A stretch of DNA of 64,000 nt from Ottowia flava (lineage in GTDB: Bacteria; Pseudomonadota; Gammaproteobacteria; Burkholderiales; Burkholderiaceae_C), in contig NZ_VRUA01000008.1 in NCBI RefSeq assembly GCF_008017535.1, positions 1-64,000 on the forward strand, written 5' to 3'. Of the stretch, positions 7,920 through 16,715 are shown one piece after another. The position numbers and the translations under genes are program-made. How positions within the stretch are numbered: the first letter of the stretch is position 1; every line of letters begins with the position of its first letter. The notes below the pieces were generated by a model. That model did not search any database and was not told where the DNA came from. It worked only from the letters and a program-made list of their open reading frames with translations.

Positions 7920-8443
7920 GCTTCAATCACTAAAACACTTGCAACCACGGATTGCGTTTCAAAACGGAAAGTGCAACCACCATTCCCATCGTCCGAGTCC
8001 AAACGCATCCTGGACGCGCGCTGAATCGACTTGCCAAGTGCAATGGCACACACCTGTATTCAACTCGCAATCGATGTCATATTGGTATTACCACCAATCG
8101 AAACACCCCCCAGAGCATTCATTCACCCCATCGACTGTGGGCTCACGTTCACAACGTGAAGAAGTCAAGGTTAAGCCGAAATACCTCTCATTTTGATGGT
8201 TTAATTGACCTATTTCGATGTTAAATTTCTCCTCCTCCCTAGGCGAATTGACGCAATTACTGTCTATTTGGCCAAAGTCCACTCACATCGGTATATCCAT
8301 GTCCTTTTTTCACATTTCCATGAATAACTCACACGGCAAACATCGACAATCGATCATTTGTTACAAAAATTCAACAATCAATCCTATTTTTACTACTAAA
8401 GCTATAGAATTTCCCCGTTATCACTTGTTTCAAGGAAATCAAA
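7920..8443. promoter_or_regulatory. AT-rich divergent intergenic region
   Basis: About 520 bases between the AraC gene and the roadblock-like gene, with no open frame worth calling. Base composition is far more AT-rich than either flank, especially 8060-8440. The plus-strand promoter should lie close to the gene: a TATAGAAT-like segment is seen at 8401-8408 and AAGGAAA precedes the ATG at 8444. The unusual length and composition suggest several binding sites or imported DNA. Confidence 0.45.
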
Positions 8444-8848
8444 ATGTCCCTCGATGCCAAGCTCGCAAGCGTCAGCACTACGATCCCGGAGTGTGTTGCG
8501 GCCGGATATGTCGATATCGGCTCAGGCATGTTGCTGTCAGTCAAGACGGTCGACTCGCACCCCCAGGAAGTGATCGCGTTGCTGGCAGCGGCAACGGCCG
8601 ACATGTTTGCAGGCCCGAATATCAGCACGATCGAGCGGCTATTTAAAAAAGCTCGCGGCATCGCCGACGATGGGCATCACTATTTCCAGGAAATGGTGGT
8701 CAACAGCGACAACCTGGTGCACGTCTTCCTGCGCGGCAAGCAATATCCTGACTACGTGGCGGTCTTCGTCTGCCGAAAGAGCGCCAACCTTGGCATGGCC
8801 CTGACCAAGGCGCGCATGGCCATGCCTGAAATCGAAGGCGCGGTGTAA
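8444..8848 (+). CDS. Conserved roadblock/LC7-like small protein
   Basis: A 134-residue soluble protein: AKLASVSTTIPECVAAGYVD, SGMLLSVKTVDSHPQEVIAL, then NLVHVFLRGKQYPDYVAVFV and SANLGMALTKARMAMPEI. The order helix, strand pair, helix, strand trio resembles the profilin-like roadblock/LC7 fold, which in bacteria acts with small GTPases or kinases as a dimeric regulator. This is a fold-level inference, not an active-site match. A good ribosome site (AAGGAAA) precedes the ATG. The next gene, 67 bases downstream on the same strand, is an ABC ATPase-phosphatase fusion, and the two probably form one operon. Confidence 0.75.
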   Translation: MSLDAKLASVSTTIPECVAAGYVDIGSGMLLSVKTVDSHPQEVIALLAAATADMFAGPNISTIERLFKKARGIADDGHHYFQEMVVNSDNLVHVFLRGKQYPDYVAVFVCRKSANLGMALTKARMAMPEIEGAV

Positions 8849-8915
8849 TCCTTAAGCCGTACTCAGCTTCGTTTATCTGGCTGGTCTACCTATCCCGCTT
8901 TTTCCGGTTTTTTCG

Positions 8916-10445
8916 ATGTCTGCCCTCCAGCTTTCAGGATTCGGCGTCTGTTTTGGGCACCGGGTAATACTGTCGAACATCGACCTTGAACTTCCCGCAC
9001 AAGGTGTGGACGTTCTGATGGGGCCAGTCAAGACGGGTAAATCAACCCTGATGCGCACGCTCGCCGGTTTGAATGCCTGCACGACCATCCATCGGCATTG
9101 GGGATGCGCGAAACTGGCCGACCGACCGGTGGGTGCTGGCTGGCGGCCGACACTGGTGCAGCAGCATGCCGCGCTGTTCAAGTCTTCGGTTCAAGAAGCG
9201 GTGCTGGCACAGAGCGCGCCCGCCACGCGGGCACAGCGCGACGAGGCCGCTCGCGAGGCCTTGCAGGCCCACGGGTTGGGCAGCATCGCCAATGGGCTCC
9301 GCCAATCGGTGCTTGAGTTGCCGGTGCACCAACAGCGGGCGATCAACATCCTGGCGCATGCGCTGCCTTGCCCGCCGCTGCTGATGGTCGATGAGCCGAC
9401 CTACGGCCTTCCGCCCGATGCTGCCCAGTGGCTGGTGGACTGGCTGCGCGCGCTGGGGGACAAGGTGCGCCTGTTGGTGGTGCTGCACCACCAGGGCCAG
9501 GCCCGACGGCTGGCCGACCGCGTGGTGTTGCTCGGGGGAGGTGTTGTGCTGGCGCACGGGCCAAACCCGCGCTTTTTTACCCATCCAGTCAACGACTGGG
9601 TGCGCCAGTTCGCGCTAAGCGGCAGCTTGTCGGTAGCATCGCCGGACGCGCGGGAAGAAGACCTTGACCCCTCGGTTCCGCCGCCCCCGCGCCTGCCCCA
9701 GGCCGCGCTCGACGCGGTGGCGGAATTCACGCAACGCCCGCCTCCGGCAGCACCCGTCGCGGCGGCCGTGCCACCGCCCTCGCCGCGGCCTCCACCGCCC
9801 GTGGATGTGCCGGCGCTCGCATCGATCGCTGTCAACGGCCACGCCACGACGCCACCGGCCAGGCATTGTGCGTCCACGGCGCCCATGGCCACGGTCGGCG
9901 CAGCGCTGCCGCCGCTGTCCCGCACGGGGGTCGAGACGGCCTCCATGGTCGGAAAGGCGATCATGACCGAGTACCGCGGGCCACACGGCTTTCATTGGAT
10001 CATTCCCGGCACGCTCGCAGGCTGCGGCGAACCCGGCGCGATGGCGCCAATCGATTACGACATGCAGTTGCTCGCCAACCTGGGAATTTCACATCTCGTC
10101 ACCCTGACGGAGAATGACATCGACGAGAACGCACTCGAACGCAACGGCCTGAAAAACATCCACCTGCCCATCTTCGACCGCGAGGCGCCCTCCGTCACAC
10201 AGGCCTACATGCTGGTGCGGCGCATGCAGTTGCTGCTGGACCAGGGCCACGTCATCGCGGTGCATTGCAAAGCGGGCATTGGGCGCACCGGCACCATCCT
10301 CGCTGCTTGGCTGATACGTGAGGGGGGCCTGAGCGCATCCGACGCGATCGCCCGGCTGCGCAACATCCACACCTACTACGTGCAAACGCGCGAGCAGGAA
10401 GTCTTTCTCGAACGGTTCGAGCAGGACATTCTCAAGCGCACCTGA
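8916..10445 (+). CDS. ABC-type ATPase fused to dual-specificity phosphatase
   Basis: A 509-residue two-domain protein. Residues 1-240 resemble an ABC ATPase: Walker A GPVKTGKST (Lys42, with the second glycine replaced), Q-loop near LVQQHAALF, Walker B LLMVDEPT (Asp159, Glu160) and an H-loop-like LVVLHHQG. The ABC signature LSGGQ is not recognisable (LPVHQQRAIN stands at its place). Residues 255-335 are a proline-rich linker. Residues 345-509 are a dual-specificity/tyrosine phosphatase with the active-site loop HCKAGIGRTG (Cys451, Arg457) and a possible general-acid Asp near IFDREAPS. No membrane segments are seen, so it is probably cytosolic. Cosubstrates are unknown. It follows the roadblock-like gene. 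Confidence 0.85.
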   Translation: MSALQLSGFGVCFGHRVILSNIDLELPAQGVDVLMGPVKTGKSTLMRTLAGLNACTTIHRHWGCAKLADRPVGAGWRPTLVQQHAALFKSSVQEAVLAQSAPATRAQRDEAAREALQAHGLGSIANGLRQSVLELPVHQQRAINILAHALPCPPLLMVDEPTYGLPPDAAQWLVDWLRALGDKVRLLVVLHHQGQARRLADRVVLLGGGVVLAHGPNPRFFTHPVNDWVRQFALSGSLSVASPDAREEDLDPSVPPPPRLPQAALDAVAEFTQRPPPAAPVAAAVPPPSPRPPPPVDVPALASIAVNGHATTPPARHCASTAPMATVGAALPPLSRTGVETASMVGKAIMTEYRGPHGFHWIIPGTLAGCGEPGAMAPIDYDMQLLANLGISHLVTLTENDIDENALERNGLKNIHLPIFDREAPSVTQAYMLVRRMQLLLDQGHVIAVHCKAGIGRTGTILAAWLIREGGLSASDAIARLRNIHTYYVQTREQEVFLERFEQDILKRT

Positions 10446-10480
10446 AGCGCCAGTATTTTCAAGCGAAACTGGCCTGAAGC

Positions 10481-10497
10481 GCGCTCTTATAGAGCGC
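10481..10497. terminator. Hairpin between convergent genes
   Basis: GCGCTCT and AGAGCGC pair around TAT between the stop codons of the ABC-phosphatase gene (plus) and rpiA (minus). It lacks a long T-run. It sits in a stretch (10449-10515) ending CAACCAGCTATCAAAAG that looks like a diverged dispersed-repeat copy. Confidence 0.45.
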
Positions 10498-10506
10498 AAC
10501 CAGCTA

Positions 10507-11178
10507 TCAAAAGCGCAGTGTCCTGACCCCATTGGCCGTGCCCAGCAGGCACACGCTGGCCTTCTGGTGCGCGAAAACACCCACGGTGACGACGCCCGGC
10601 CATTGGTTGACCTCGCTTTCAAAGCCCAGCGGGTCGGTGATCGCCAAACCGCGCACGTCCAGAATGTGCTGGCCGTTGTCCGTCACCAGCGGCTGGCCGT
10701 CTTTCACGCGCAGCGTGGCCTGCGCATTCATCGCGGCAAACTGGCGCGCAATGCGCTGCGCCGCCATCGGGATCACCTCCACCGGCAGCGGGAACTGCCC
10801 CAGCACGTCGACCCGCTTGGAATCGTCCGCGATGCACACGAACTGGCGCGCCTGCGCGGCCACGATCTTCTCGCGCGTCAGCGCCGCGCCGCCGCCTTTG
10901 ACCAGGTAGCCCTTGGGGTCGATCTCGTCCGCGCCGTCGATGTAGACGGCCAGCTCGCCGACCTCGTTGGCGTCGTACACCGGGATGCCCAGTGCCTTCA
11001 GCCGCGCGGTAGACGCTTCTGACGACGACACGGCGCCGGCGATGCGGTCCTTGACCAGCCCGAGCTCGTCAATGAACTTGTTCACCGTCGATCCGGTGCC
11101 CACGCCCACGATTTCGCCGGGCACCACGTAGTCCAGCGCGGCCTGGCCGACCATGGCTTTGAGTTCGTCCTGGGTCAT
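10507..11178 (-). CDS. rpiA: Ribose-5-phosphate isomerase A
   Basis: A 223-residue enzyme interconverting ribose 5-phosphate and ribulose 5-phosphate in the cytosolic pentose phosphate pathway. The frame is open far upstream, but the protein starts at the ATG 11176-11178 ([18 protein letters not shown]). Family signatures follow: [14 protein letters not shown] (phosphate-binding loop), [23 protein letters not shown] with the catalytic Asp, and [12 protein letters not shown] with the catalytic Lys. Length is normal. It is divergent from pyrD, with 48 bases between the starts. Confidence 0.96.
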   Translation of the reverse strand: MTQDELKAMVGQAALDYVVPGEIVGVGTGSTVNKFIDELGLVKDRIAGAVSSSEASTARLKALGIPVYDANEVGELAVYIDGADEIDPKGYLVKGGGAALTREKIVAAQARQFVCIADDSKRVDVLGQFPLPVEVIPMAAQRIARQFAAMNAQATLRVKDGQPLVTDNGQHILDVRGLAITDPLGFESEVNQWPGVVTVGVFAHQKASVCLLGTANGVRTLRF

Positions 11179-11226
11179 TTGCGACAATTCCTCCGGTTCA
11201 CACAATGTCTTGCGAAGAATTATCCA

Positions 11227-12297
11227 ATGGCCCTGCTCCCCTACGGTCTGGCGCGCCCCTTTCTGTTCAACCTGGACCCGGAGGCGGCGCACGAGATGAC
11301 CATCGACGCCCTGGCGCGCGGCGCCGGCACGCCGCTGCAATGGGCCTGGTGCGGGGCGCGGGTGGACGACCCGGTCATTGTGGCGGGCCTGCACTTCCCC
11401 AACCGCGTGGGCCTGGCAGCGGGCTTGGACAAGAACGCGCGCGCCATCGACGGCTTTGCCGGCATGGGCTTCGGCTTTGTCGAAGTCGGCACCGTGACCC
11501 CGTTGGCGCAGCCGGGCAACCCCAAGCCGCGCATGTTCCGCCTGCCGCAGGCCCATGCCCTGATCAACCGCATGGGCTTCAACAACGACGGGCTGGACGC
11601 GTTTGTACGCAACGTCAGAAACTCCCGATTTCATAGCAGATCGCGCAGTTCTGGCAAGGGCCAACGCATGATTCTTGGCCTGAACATCGGCAAGAACGCG
11701 ACCACGCCGATCGAGCGCGCCACCGACGATTACCTGATCGGCCTGGCCGGCGTGTACCCGCACGCCGATTACGTGACGGTGAACATCTCCAGCCCCAACA
11801 CCAAGAACCTGCGCGACCTGCAAAGCGACGCCGCACTGGATGCGCTGCTCGGCGCGCTGAAAAGCCGCCAGCGTGAGCTGGCCGACGAACACCGGCGCCA
11901 GGTCCCGCTGTTCCTGAAGATCGCACCGGACCTGGACGCCTCGCAGGTCCAAGCCATCGCGGACGCGCTGCGCCGCCACGCCATCGACGGCGTGATCGCC
12001 ACCAACACCACGCTGTCGCGCGAGGCGGTGCAAGGCATGCGCCACGCCGACGAGGCGGGCGGCCTGTCCGGCGCGCCGGTGCGCGAGGCCAGCAACCGCG
12101 TGGTGTCCGAGCTGCGCGCGGCCCTGGGCGAGGGCTTCCCGATCATCGGCGTGGGCGGTGTGATGAGCGGCGCCGACGCCGTTGCCAAGATCGACGCCGG
12201 GGCCGACCTGGTGCAGATCTACACCGGGCTGATCTACCGCGGCCCCGCGCTGGTGCAGGAAGCCGCCGCCCAGCTGCGCCAGCGCGCGGCCCGATGA
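11227..12297 (+). CDS. pyrD: Dihydroorotate dehydrogenase (quinone), class 2
   Basis: A membrane-associated FMN enzyme that oxidises dihydroorotate to orotate in pyrimidine synthesis and passes electrons to quinone. The start [20 protein letters not shown] is the usual class 2 N-terminus. [31 protein letters not shown] and [15 protein letters not shown] (catalytic Ser) are present, and LIGVGG-type FMN residues appear near the end. Oddly, between VRNVRNSRF and [10 protein letters not shown] the protein carries about 13 extra polar residues ([12 protein letters not shown]) coded by a dispersed repeat at 11627-11663. This loop lies before a core strand, so activity may be kept. The stop overlaps the next start (ATGA). 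Confidence 0.95.
   Translation: MALLPYGLARPFLFNLDPEAAHEMTIDALARGAGTPLQWAWCGARVDDPVIVAGLHFPNRVGLAAGLDKNARAIDGFAGMGFGFVEVGTVTPLAQPGNPKPRMFRLPQAHALINRMGFNNDGLDAFVRNVRNSRFHSRSRSSGKGQRMILGLNIGKNATTPIERATDDYLIGLAGVYPHADYVTVNISSPNTKNLRDLQSDAALDALLGALKSRQRELADEHRRQVPLFLKIAPDLDASQVQAIADALRRHAIDGVIATNTTLSREAVQGMRHADEAGGLSGAPVREASNRVVSELRAALGEGFPIIGVGGVMSGADAVAKIDAGADLVQIYTGLIYRGPALVQEAAAQLRQRAAR
11627..11663 (+). repeat. Dispersed repeat copy inside pyrD
   Basis: TTTCATAGCAGATCGCGCAG followed by TTCTGGCAAGGGCCA matches the dispersed repeat seen elsewhere in the window (for example TTTGATAGCTGGCTGCGCAG then TTCTGACAAGCGC in nirC). It keeps the reading frame. Confidence 0.7.
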
Positions 12298-13781
12298 ATC
12301 CGACCCCGGGGGCGCCGGAGCCAGCAGACCCACCGGGCCGCCCGGACATCGAAGCCACCGGCGTCGGATCGGCCCACCCGGCGCCGTCGCCCGCGCCGAG
12401 CGCACCCGATGGCCTGCCCCAGCCCGCGCGGCGCTGGGCCATGGTGTGCATCCTGATCGGCATTGGCCTCTCGGTGCTCGATTCGAGCGTCGTCAATCTG
12501 GCGCTGCCCACCATCGCACGCGATTTCGGCGGGCCGGCAGCGCATTCGATCTGGATCGTCAACGCCTACCAGCTGGCCGTGCTGATGCTGTTGCTACCCT
12601 TCGCCACCCTGGGCGACAAGGTCGGCTACCGCAAGGTCTACATCGGCGGTGTCATGGGCATGCTGGTCGGCAGCGCCGGTTGCCTGTTGGCGCGCGACAT
12701 GCCCACCCTGATCGCCTGGCGCGCCGTGCAGGGCGTGGGCGCGGCCGGGCTGATGGGCGTCAACGCCGCTCTGGTGCGCCTGACCTACCCGCGCGCCGAA
12801 CTCGGGCGCGGCATGGCCATCAATTCGGCCACCGTGGCGGCCACGTCCGTGGGCGGGCCGGCCATCGCAGCGGCCGTGCTGTCGGTCGCGCACTGGCCAT
12901 GGCTGTTCGCCATCAACCTGCCGCTGCTGGCCGGCCTGTTGTGGCTGGCCCCGCGCACGCTGCCATCGCCGCGCGGCAACCCGGCAATCCGCCTGCGCCT
13001 GGGTGACGTGTTGCAGAACGCCTGCACCTTCGCGCTGATCTTCCTGGGCGTCGAATTGCTCGGCACCCGCGCCAGCAGCAGCGCCACGCCCAACCTCACG
13101 CTCGGCGCAGCCATGCTGTTGGCCGGGCTGGCGATCGGCGCATGGTATGTGCGCGGGCAACTGGCGCGCAGCACGCCGCTGCTGCCGGTCGACCTGATGC
13201 GCAATCCGGTCTTTGCGCTCACCGTGGGCACGTCGGTGTTGAGCTTTGCGGCGCAGACGCTCGGCTTCGTCGCCATGCCGTTCCTGCTGCTCGGCGAGCA
13301 TGGCCGCTCCACCGCCGAAGCGGGGCTGCTGATGTCGGCCTGGCCGCTCGGATCGATCGTGGTCGCGCCCTTGGCTGGCCGGCTGATCGGTCGCGTCAAC
13401 GCTGGCGTGCTGGTCGCCATGGGCTTGGGCATCCTGAGCCTCGGGTTGGTCCTGCTGGCCACCCTGCCCGCAGCCGCCAGCAGTGTCCACATTGGCCTGT
13501 GCATGGCGCTGTGCGGTGTGGGTTTTGCGCTGTTCCAGTCGCCCAACAATTTCACGCTGGTGACTTCCGCGCCCACGCACCGTTCGGGTGGCGCCAGCGG
13601 CATGCTGGGCACGGCCCGCCTCATCGGCCAGACCAGCGGCGCGGTGGCGGTGGCCATCGTGTTCAGCGCGGTCGGCAGCCGCACCGGCGGTCCGATCACC
13701 GCCCTGTTTCTCGGTGCGCTGTCGGCCTTCGTGGCGGGCATGCTCAGCCTGCGGCGCCGGGCCGCGCTGGCGTCGGTGTGA
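12294..13781 (+). CDS. MFS transporter, DHA2 drug-exporter family
   Basis: A 495-residue inner-membrane protein with about 14 hydrophobic spans, the layout of the EmrB/QacA (DHA2) proton-driven exporters. The first 45 residues are proline-rich and probably cytoplasmic. Span 1 contains the family motif [32 protein letters not shown] is the loop 2-3 motif A and [14 protein letters not shown] is near motif B. The substrate cannot be told. The start ATG overlaps the pyrD stop by four bases, so translation is probably coupled. Confidence 0.92.
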   Translation: MNPTPGAPEPADPPGRPDIEATGVGSAHPAPSPAPSAPDGLPQPARRWAMVCILIGIGLSVLDSSVVNLALPTIARDFGGPAAHSIWIVNAYQLAVLMLLLPFATLGDKVGYRKVYIGGVMGMLVGSAGCLLARDMPTLIAWRAVQGVGAAGLMGVNAALVRLTYPRAELGRGMAINSATVAATSVGGPAIAAAVLSVAHWPWLFAINLPLLAGLLWLAPRTLPSPRGNPAIRLRLGDVLQNACTFALIFLGVELLGTRASSSATPNLTLGAAMLLAGLAIGAWYVRGQLARSTPLLPVDLMRNPVFALTVGTSVLSFAAQTLGFVAMPFLLLGEHGRSTAEAGLLMSAWPLGSIVVAPLAGRLIGRVNAGVLVAMGLGILSLGLVLLATLPAAASSVHIGLCMALCGVGFALFQSPNNFTLVTSAPTHRSGGASGMLGTARLIGQTSGAVAVAIVFSAVGSRTGGPITALFLGALSAFVAGMLSLRRRAALASV

Positions 13782-13782
13782 G

Positions 13783-14910
13783 TCAGGAACCGGCCAACGC
13801 GGCGACAACGGCCTGCCCCAGCGCCAAGCAGCTGGTCAGACCAGGAGACTCAATGCCGAACAAATTGACCAGCCCGCGCACGCCGTGTTCGCGCGGGCCC
13901 TGAACCGCGAAGTCGGCCGCCGACTCGCCCGGTCCGCTGATCTTGGGGCGGATGCCGGAGTAGCCGGCCTGCAGCGCACCAGGGGGCAGGCCGGGCCAGT
14001 AGCGGCGCACTTCGGCGTAGAAGGCGTCGCCGCGGGCCGGATCGACCAGGTAATCGTCCGGGCCGTCCACCCATTGCACATCGGGGCCAAACTTGGCCTG
14101 GCCGCCCAGGTCCAGCGTCAGGTGCACGCCCAGGCCACCGGGTTCGGGCACCGGGTAAATCAGGCGACCAAAGGGTGCGCGGCCGCTCAGGGTGAAGTAG
14201 TTGCCCTTGGCGAAGTGCGCGCGCGGCACATGGTGCGCGGCCAGCCCGCGGGTGCGTTCGGCGAGCGCAACGGCCCCCAGACCGGCCGCGTTGACAACGG
14301 TGCGCGCGTGCAGGCGCACACCGCCTACCGCTTCAATTTCAATAGCTGCCTGCGCAGATGGTTGTAGGGCTGCAAGGCTAAAAACCTCTGAATTGACGGC
14401 CAGCATACCGCCCGCGTTCTCCAGATCGCCCAGCAGCGACAGCATCAGCCCGTGGCTGTCGACGATGCCCGTCGATGGCGACAGCAGCGCGGCGTGACAG
14501 GCCAGCGCAGGCTCCAGGGCCTGCGCCTCGGCCGCGCTGAGCAGGCGCAGGTCGTGCACGCCGTTGGCCGCGGCACGCCCCTGGATGGCCCGCAGCTCAT
14601 CGACCTGCGCGGCGCTGGTCGCCACGATCAGCTTGCCGCAGCGCTGGTGCGCCACGCCGCGCTCGGCGCAGTAGGCGTAGAGCATGTCCTTGCCCTGCAC
14701 GCACAGCCGGGCCTTCAGCGACCCTTGCGGGTAGTAGATGCCGGCATGGATCACCTCGCTGTTGCGCGCGCTGGTGGCGGTGCCAAAGGCTTCGGCGCGT
14801 TCCAGCACCATCACCTCGCGCCCCGCCAGCGCCAGCGCGCGGGCGACCGCCAGGCCAACCACGCCGGCACCGATGACGACGGTGTCCACGGTCTCAACGC
14901 CGTCGCTCAT
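13783..14910 (-). CDS. FAD-dependent oxidoreductase, L-2-hydroxyglutarate dehydrogenase-like
   Basis: A 375-residue flavoprotein. The frame is open upstream, but the ATG at 14908-14910 gives [20 protein letters not shown], a standard dinucleotide-binding N-terminus ([14 protein letters not shown]). [20 protein letters not shown] is the signature of the LhgO/YgaF group of DAO-family enzymes, and [12 protein letters not shown] lies near the C-terminus. The substrate is a 2-hydroxyacid or similar; L-2-hydroxyglutarate is the best guess. About 15 residues near 178-192 ([17 protein letters not shown]) come from a dispersed repeat. It overlaps the upstream amidohydrolase gene by four bases. Confidence 0.88.
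   Translation of the reverse strand: MSDGVETVDTVVIGAGVVGLAVARALALAGREVMVLERAEAFGTATSARNSEVIHAGIYYPQGSLKARLCVQGKDMLYAYCAERGVAHQRCGKLIVATSAAQVDELRAIQGRAAANGVHDLRLLSAAEAQALEPALACHAALLSPSTGIVDSHGLMLSLLGDLENAGGMLAVNSEVFSLAALQPSAQAAIEIEAVGGVRLHARTVVNAAGLGAVALAERTRGLAAHHVPRAHFAKGNYFTLSGRAPFGRLIYPVPEPGGLGVHLTLDLGGQAKFGPDVQWVDGPDDYLVDPARGDAFYAEVRRYWPGLPPGALQAGYSGIRPKISGPGESAADFAVQGPREHGVRGLVNLFGIESPGLTSCLALGQAVVAALAGS
14335..14380 (-). repeat. Dispersed repeat copy inside the FAD oxidoreductase gene
   Basis: The plus strand reads AATAGCTGCCTGCGCAGATG then GTTGTAGGGC, almost identical to the intergenic copy at 19299-19338. It is read in frame in the gene on the minus strand. Confidence 0.8.
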
Positions 14911-15941
14911 GCTTCGAATCCTTCCAGGACGTGGCAGGCGTTGTCGCCCAGTTCGGCGCTGGCGTAGCCGCCCTCCAGCACCATCACCGTGGGCAATGCA
15001 AGTCGCTGCAGACGGGCGCCCAGGCGCGGGAAGTCGTCGGCCTGCAGGCCAAAGCCCGCAATCGGGTCGGCGCCAAAGGTGTCCAGCCCGAGCGAGACGA
15101 CCAGCGCGTCCGCCCCGTGCGCCGCCACACGCTGGCAGGCCGCGTCCAGCGCGTCGAACCAGGCATCGGGCCGCGTGCCCGCCGGCAGCGGCAGGTTCAG
15201 GTTGAAGCCCGCGCCCTCGCCCTCGCCGGTTTCGTCGGCGTGGCCGAGATAAAACGGATATTCCGTGCGTGGATCGCCGTGCAGGCTGACGAAGAGCACG
15301 TCGGCACGGCGGTAGAAGATCGCCTGCGTGCCGTTGCCGTGGTGGTAGTCCACGTCCAGCACCGCCACGCGCGCCGCACCGCCCTGGCGCAGGGTTTGCG
15401 CGGCCACGGCGGCGTTGTTCAGGAAGCAATAGCCGCCCATGAAGTCCGGCCCCGCATGGTGGCCGGGCGGGCGCGTGGCGCAGAACGCCGCGCGCTCGCC
15501 CGACAGCAGCGCGTGCGCTGCGCTGGCGGCGGCGTCGGCGCCGCCCTTGGCCGCGGCCCAGGTGCCCGCGGCCAGCGGGCTGCCGTTGTCCATGGCATAC
15601 AGACCGAGCCGGGCAATGAAATTGGCGGGCTCCACGTCACTGCGCAGCGTGCGCACGGGCCAGACCGAAGGGAACGGCTGCACGTCGGCGTTGGCCCCAT
15701 CCAGCGCCAGCCACTGCCGCCAGGCGTCCTGCAAAAAGGCCAGGTAGCGCGGCGCGTGCACTTCCGCCAGCACCGCGGTGCTGTCGTGCGTGGGCGACCC
15801 GACGGGCACGCCACGCGCCGCCAGGGCTTCCAGCACGTAGCGCGCGCGGGTCGGGTTCTCAAAGCACGGCACGCGCTGGCCGCGGAAGAATTCGTCGCGC
15901 GGGTTGTGGCCGGCCTGTTCGGGGTTGCTGAAGATGCGCAT
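14907..15941 (-). CDS. Histone deacetylase family / acetylpolyamine amidohydrolase-like protein
   Basis: A 344-residue zinc-dependent deacetylase. Visible signatures: [20 protein letters not shown] (tandem catalytic His), [17 protein letters not shown] (zinc ligands Asp and His), [11 protein letters not shown] with the third ligand, and [13 protein letters not shown]. The opening [20 protein letters not shown] is typical of bacterial acetylpolyamine amidohydrolases, which remove acetyl groups from polyamines or similar amines. The exact substrate is not shown by sequence. It is the first gene of a coupled pair with the FAD oxidoreductase. Confidence 0.92.
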   Translation of the reverse strand: MRIFSNPEQAGHNPRDEFFRGQRVPCFENPTRARYVLEALAARGVPVGSPTHDSTAVLAEVHAPRYLAFLQDAWRQWLALDGANADVQPFPSVWPVRTLRSDVEPANFIARLGLYAMDNGSPLAAGTWAAAKGGADAAASAAHALLSGERAAFCATRPPGHHAGPDFMGGYCFLNNAAVAAQTLRQGGAARVAVLDVDYHHGNGTQAIFYRRADVLFVSLHGDPRTEYPFYLGHADETGEGEGAGFNLNLPLPAGTRPDAWFDALDAACQRVAAHGADALVVSLGLDTFGADPIAGFGLQADDFPRLGARLQRLALPTVMVLEGGYASAELGDNACHVLEGFEA

Positions 15942-16162
15942 GGACTGGGCAAGTGTGCAGACAGCAGATTATCGCAGCTTCGCAATCGCCTGTTCTGCCA
16001 GCACCGTCCACTGTCAGACAGCGCTGACACACCCAGGCCGCGCCGCCCTACCAGCCCACTGCAGGCGCGCCGACCCGCGTGCTGGCGCGTACCCCCTACA
16101 GTGGCCTTCGACTCGGGGACTTTCCCCGTCCCGCAATACCCGAAGTGCAAGGAGATCACACC

Positions 16163-16564
16163 ATGAAGCATCTGACCCCGACCCTCGCCGCGCTGCTGGC
16201 CGCCGCGTTCTTTTCCGGCCACGCCATGGCACTGACGAAAGCTGAGTACGACGCGGAGAAGGACCGCATCGAAGCGACCTACAAGTCCGAGAAGGAACAG
16301 TGCAAGTCGATGGCCGGTAACGCCAAGGACGTGTGCGAAGAGGAAGCTGAGGGCAAGGAAAAGATCGCAAAGGCCGAGCTGAAGGCGCAGCACGAGCCCA
16401 CGCCGCGCAACCACCAGAAGGTGCTGGAAGCGCGCGCCGATGCGACTTACGAAGTCGCCAAGGAAAAATGCGACGACCTGAGCGGCACCGCCAAGAACGC
16501 CTGCGAGAAAGACGCCAAAGCCGCGCACACCAGCGCCAAACAGGCGGCCAAGGCAGCCAAGTAA
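16163..16564 (+). CDS. Small secreted protein with internal repeats
   Basis: A 133-residue protein with a clear signal peptide (MKHLTPTLAALLAAAFFSGH then AMA) and a charged, lysine/alanine-rich mature part. Two related units contain Cys pairs: KEQCKSMAGNAKDVCEEEA and KEKCDDLSGTAKNACEKDA. The start is set by AAGGAG nine bases upstream of the ATG; an earlier in-frame ATG at 16079 would bury the signal peptide. Similar proteins are common in Comamonadaceae, without a known role. It is likely periplasmic and helical. Confidence 0.8.
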   Translation: MKHLTPTLAALLAAAFFSGHAMALTKAEYDAEKDRIEATYKSEKEQCKSMAGNAKDVCEEEAEGKEKIAKAELKAQHEPTPRNHQKVLEARADATYEVAKEKCDDLSGTAKNACEKDAKAAHTSAKQAAKAAK

Positions 16565-16660
16565 CCAGGCAAAGCGATCGCCGCCGCCTTGGACGGTGGT
16601 CGCGCTTTGCCCCCGACGAGCCGATCCGGTCGGCCGGGGCGCAAGAAAAAGAGAACTCAG

Positions 16661-16684
16661 GCCCGCTGAACAGCGGGCTTTTTC
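16661..16684 (+). terminator. Rho-independent terminator after the small secreted protein gene
   Basis: GCCCGCTG and CAGCGGGC form an eight-base stem with an AA loop, followed by TTTTTC. Confidence 0.85.
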
Positions 16685-16715
16685 ATGCATGCGCAGCGCG
16701 CACGCAGAGGCGGCT

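Noticed and set aside
11179-12405. Open minus-strand frame extending rpiA upstream across pyrD
   Set aside because: RpiA has a standard start at 11178, and the upstream part is only the shadow of the pyrD gene in high-GC DNA.
14911-15429. N-terminal extension of the FAD oxidoreductase frame
   Set aside because: It is the amidohydrolase gene read in another frame; the oxidoreductase begins with a normal FAD-binding N-terminus at 14910.
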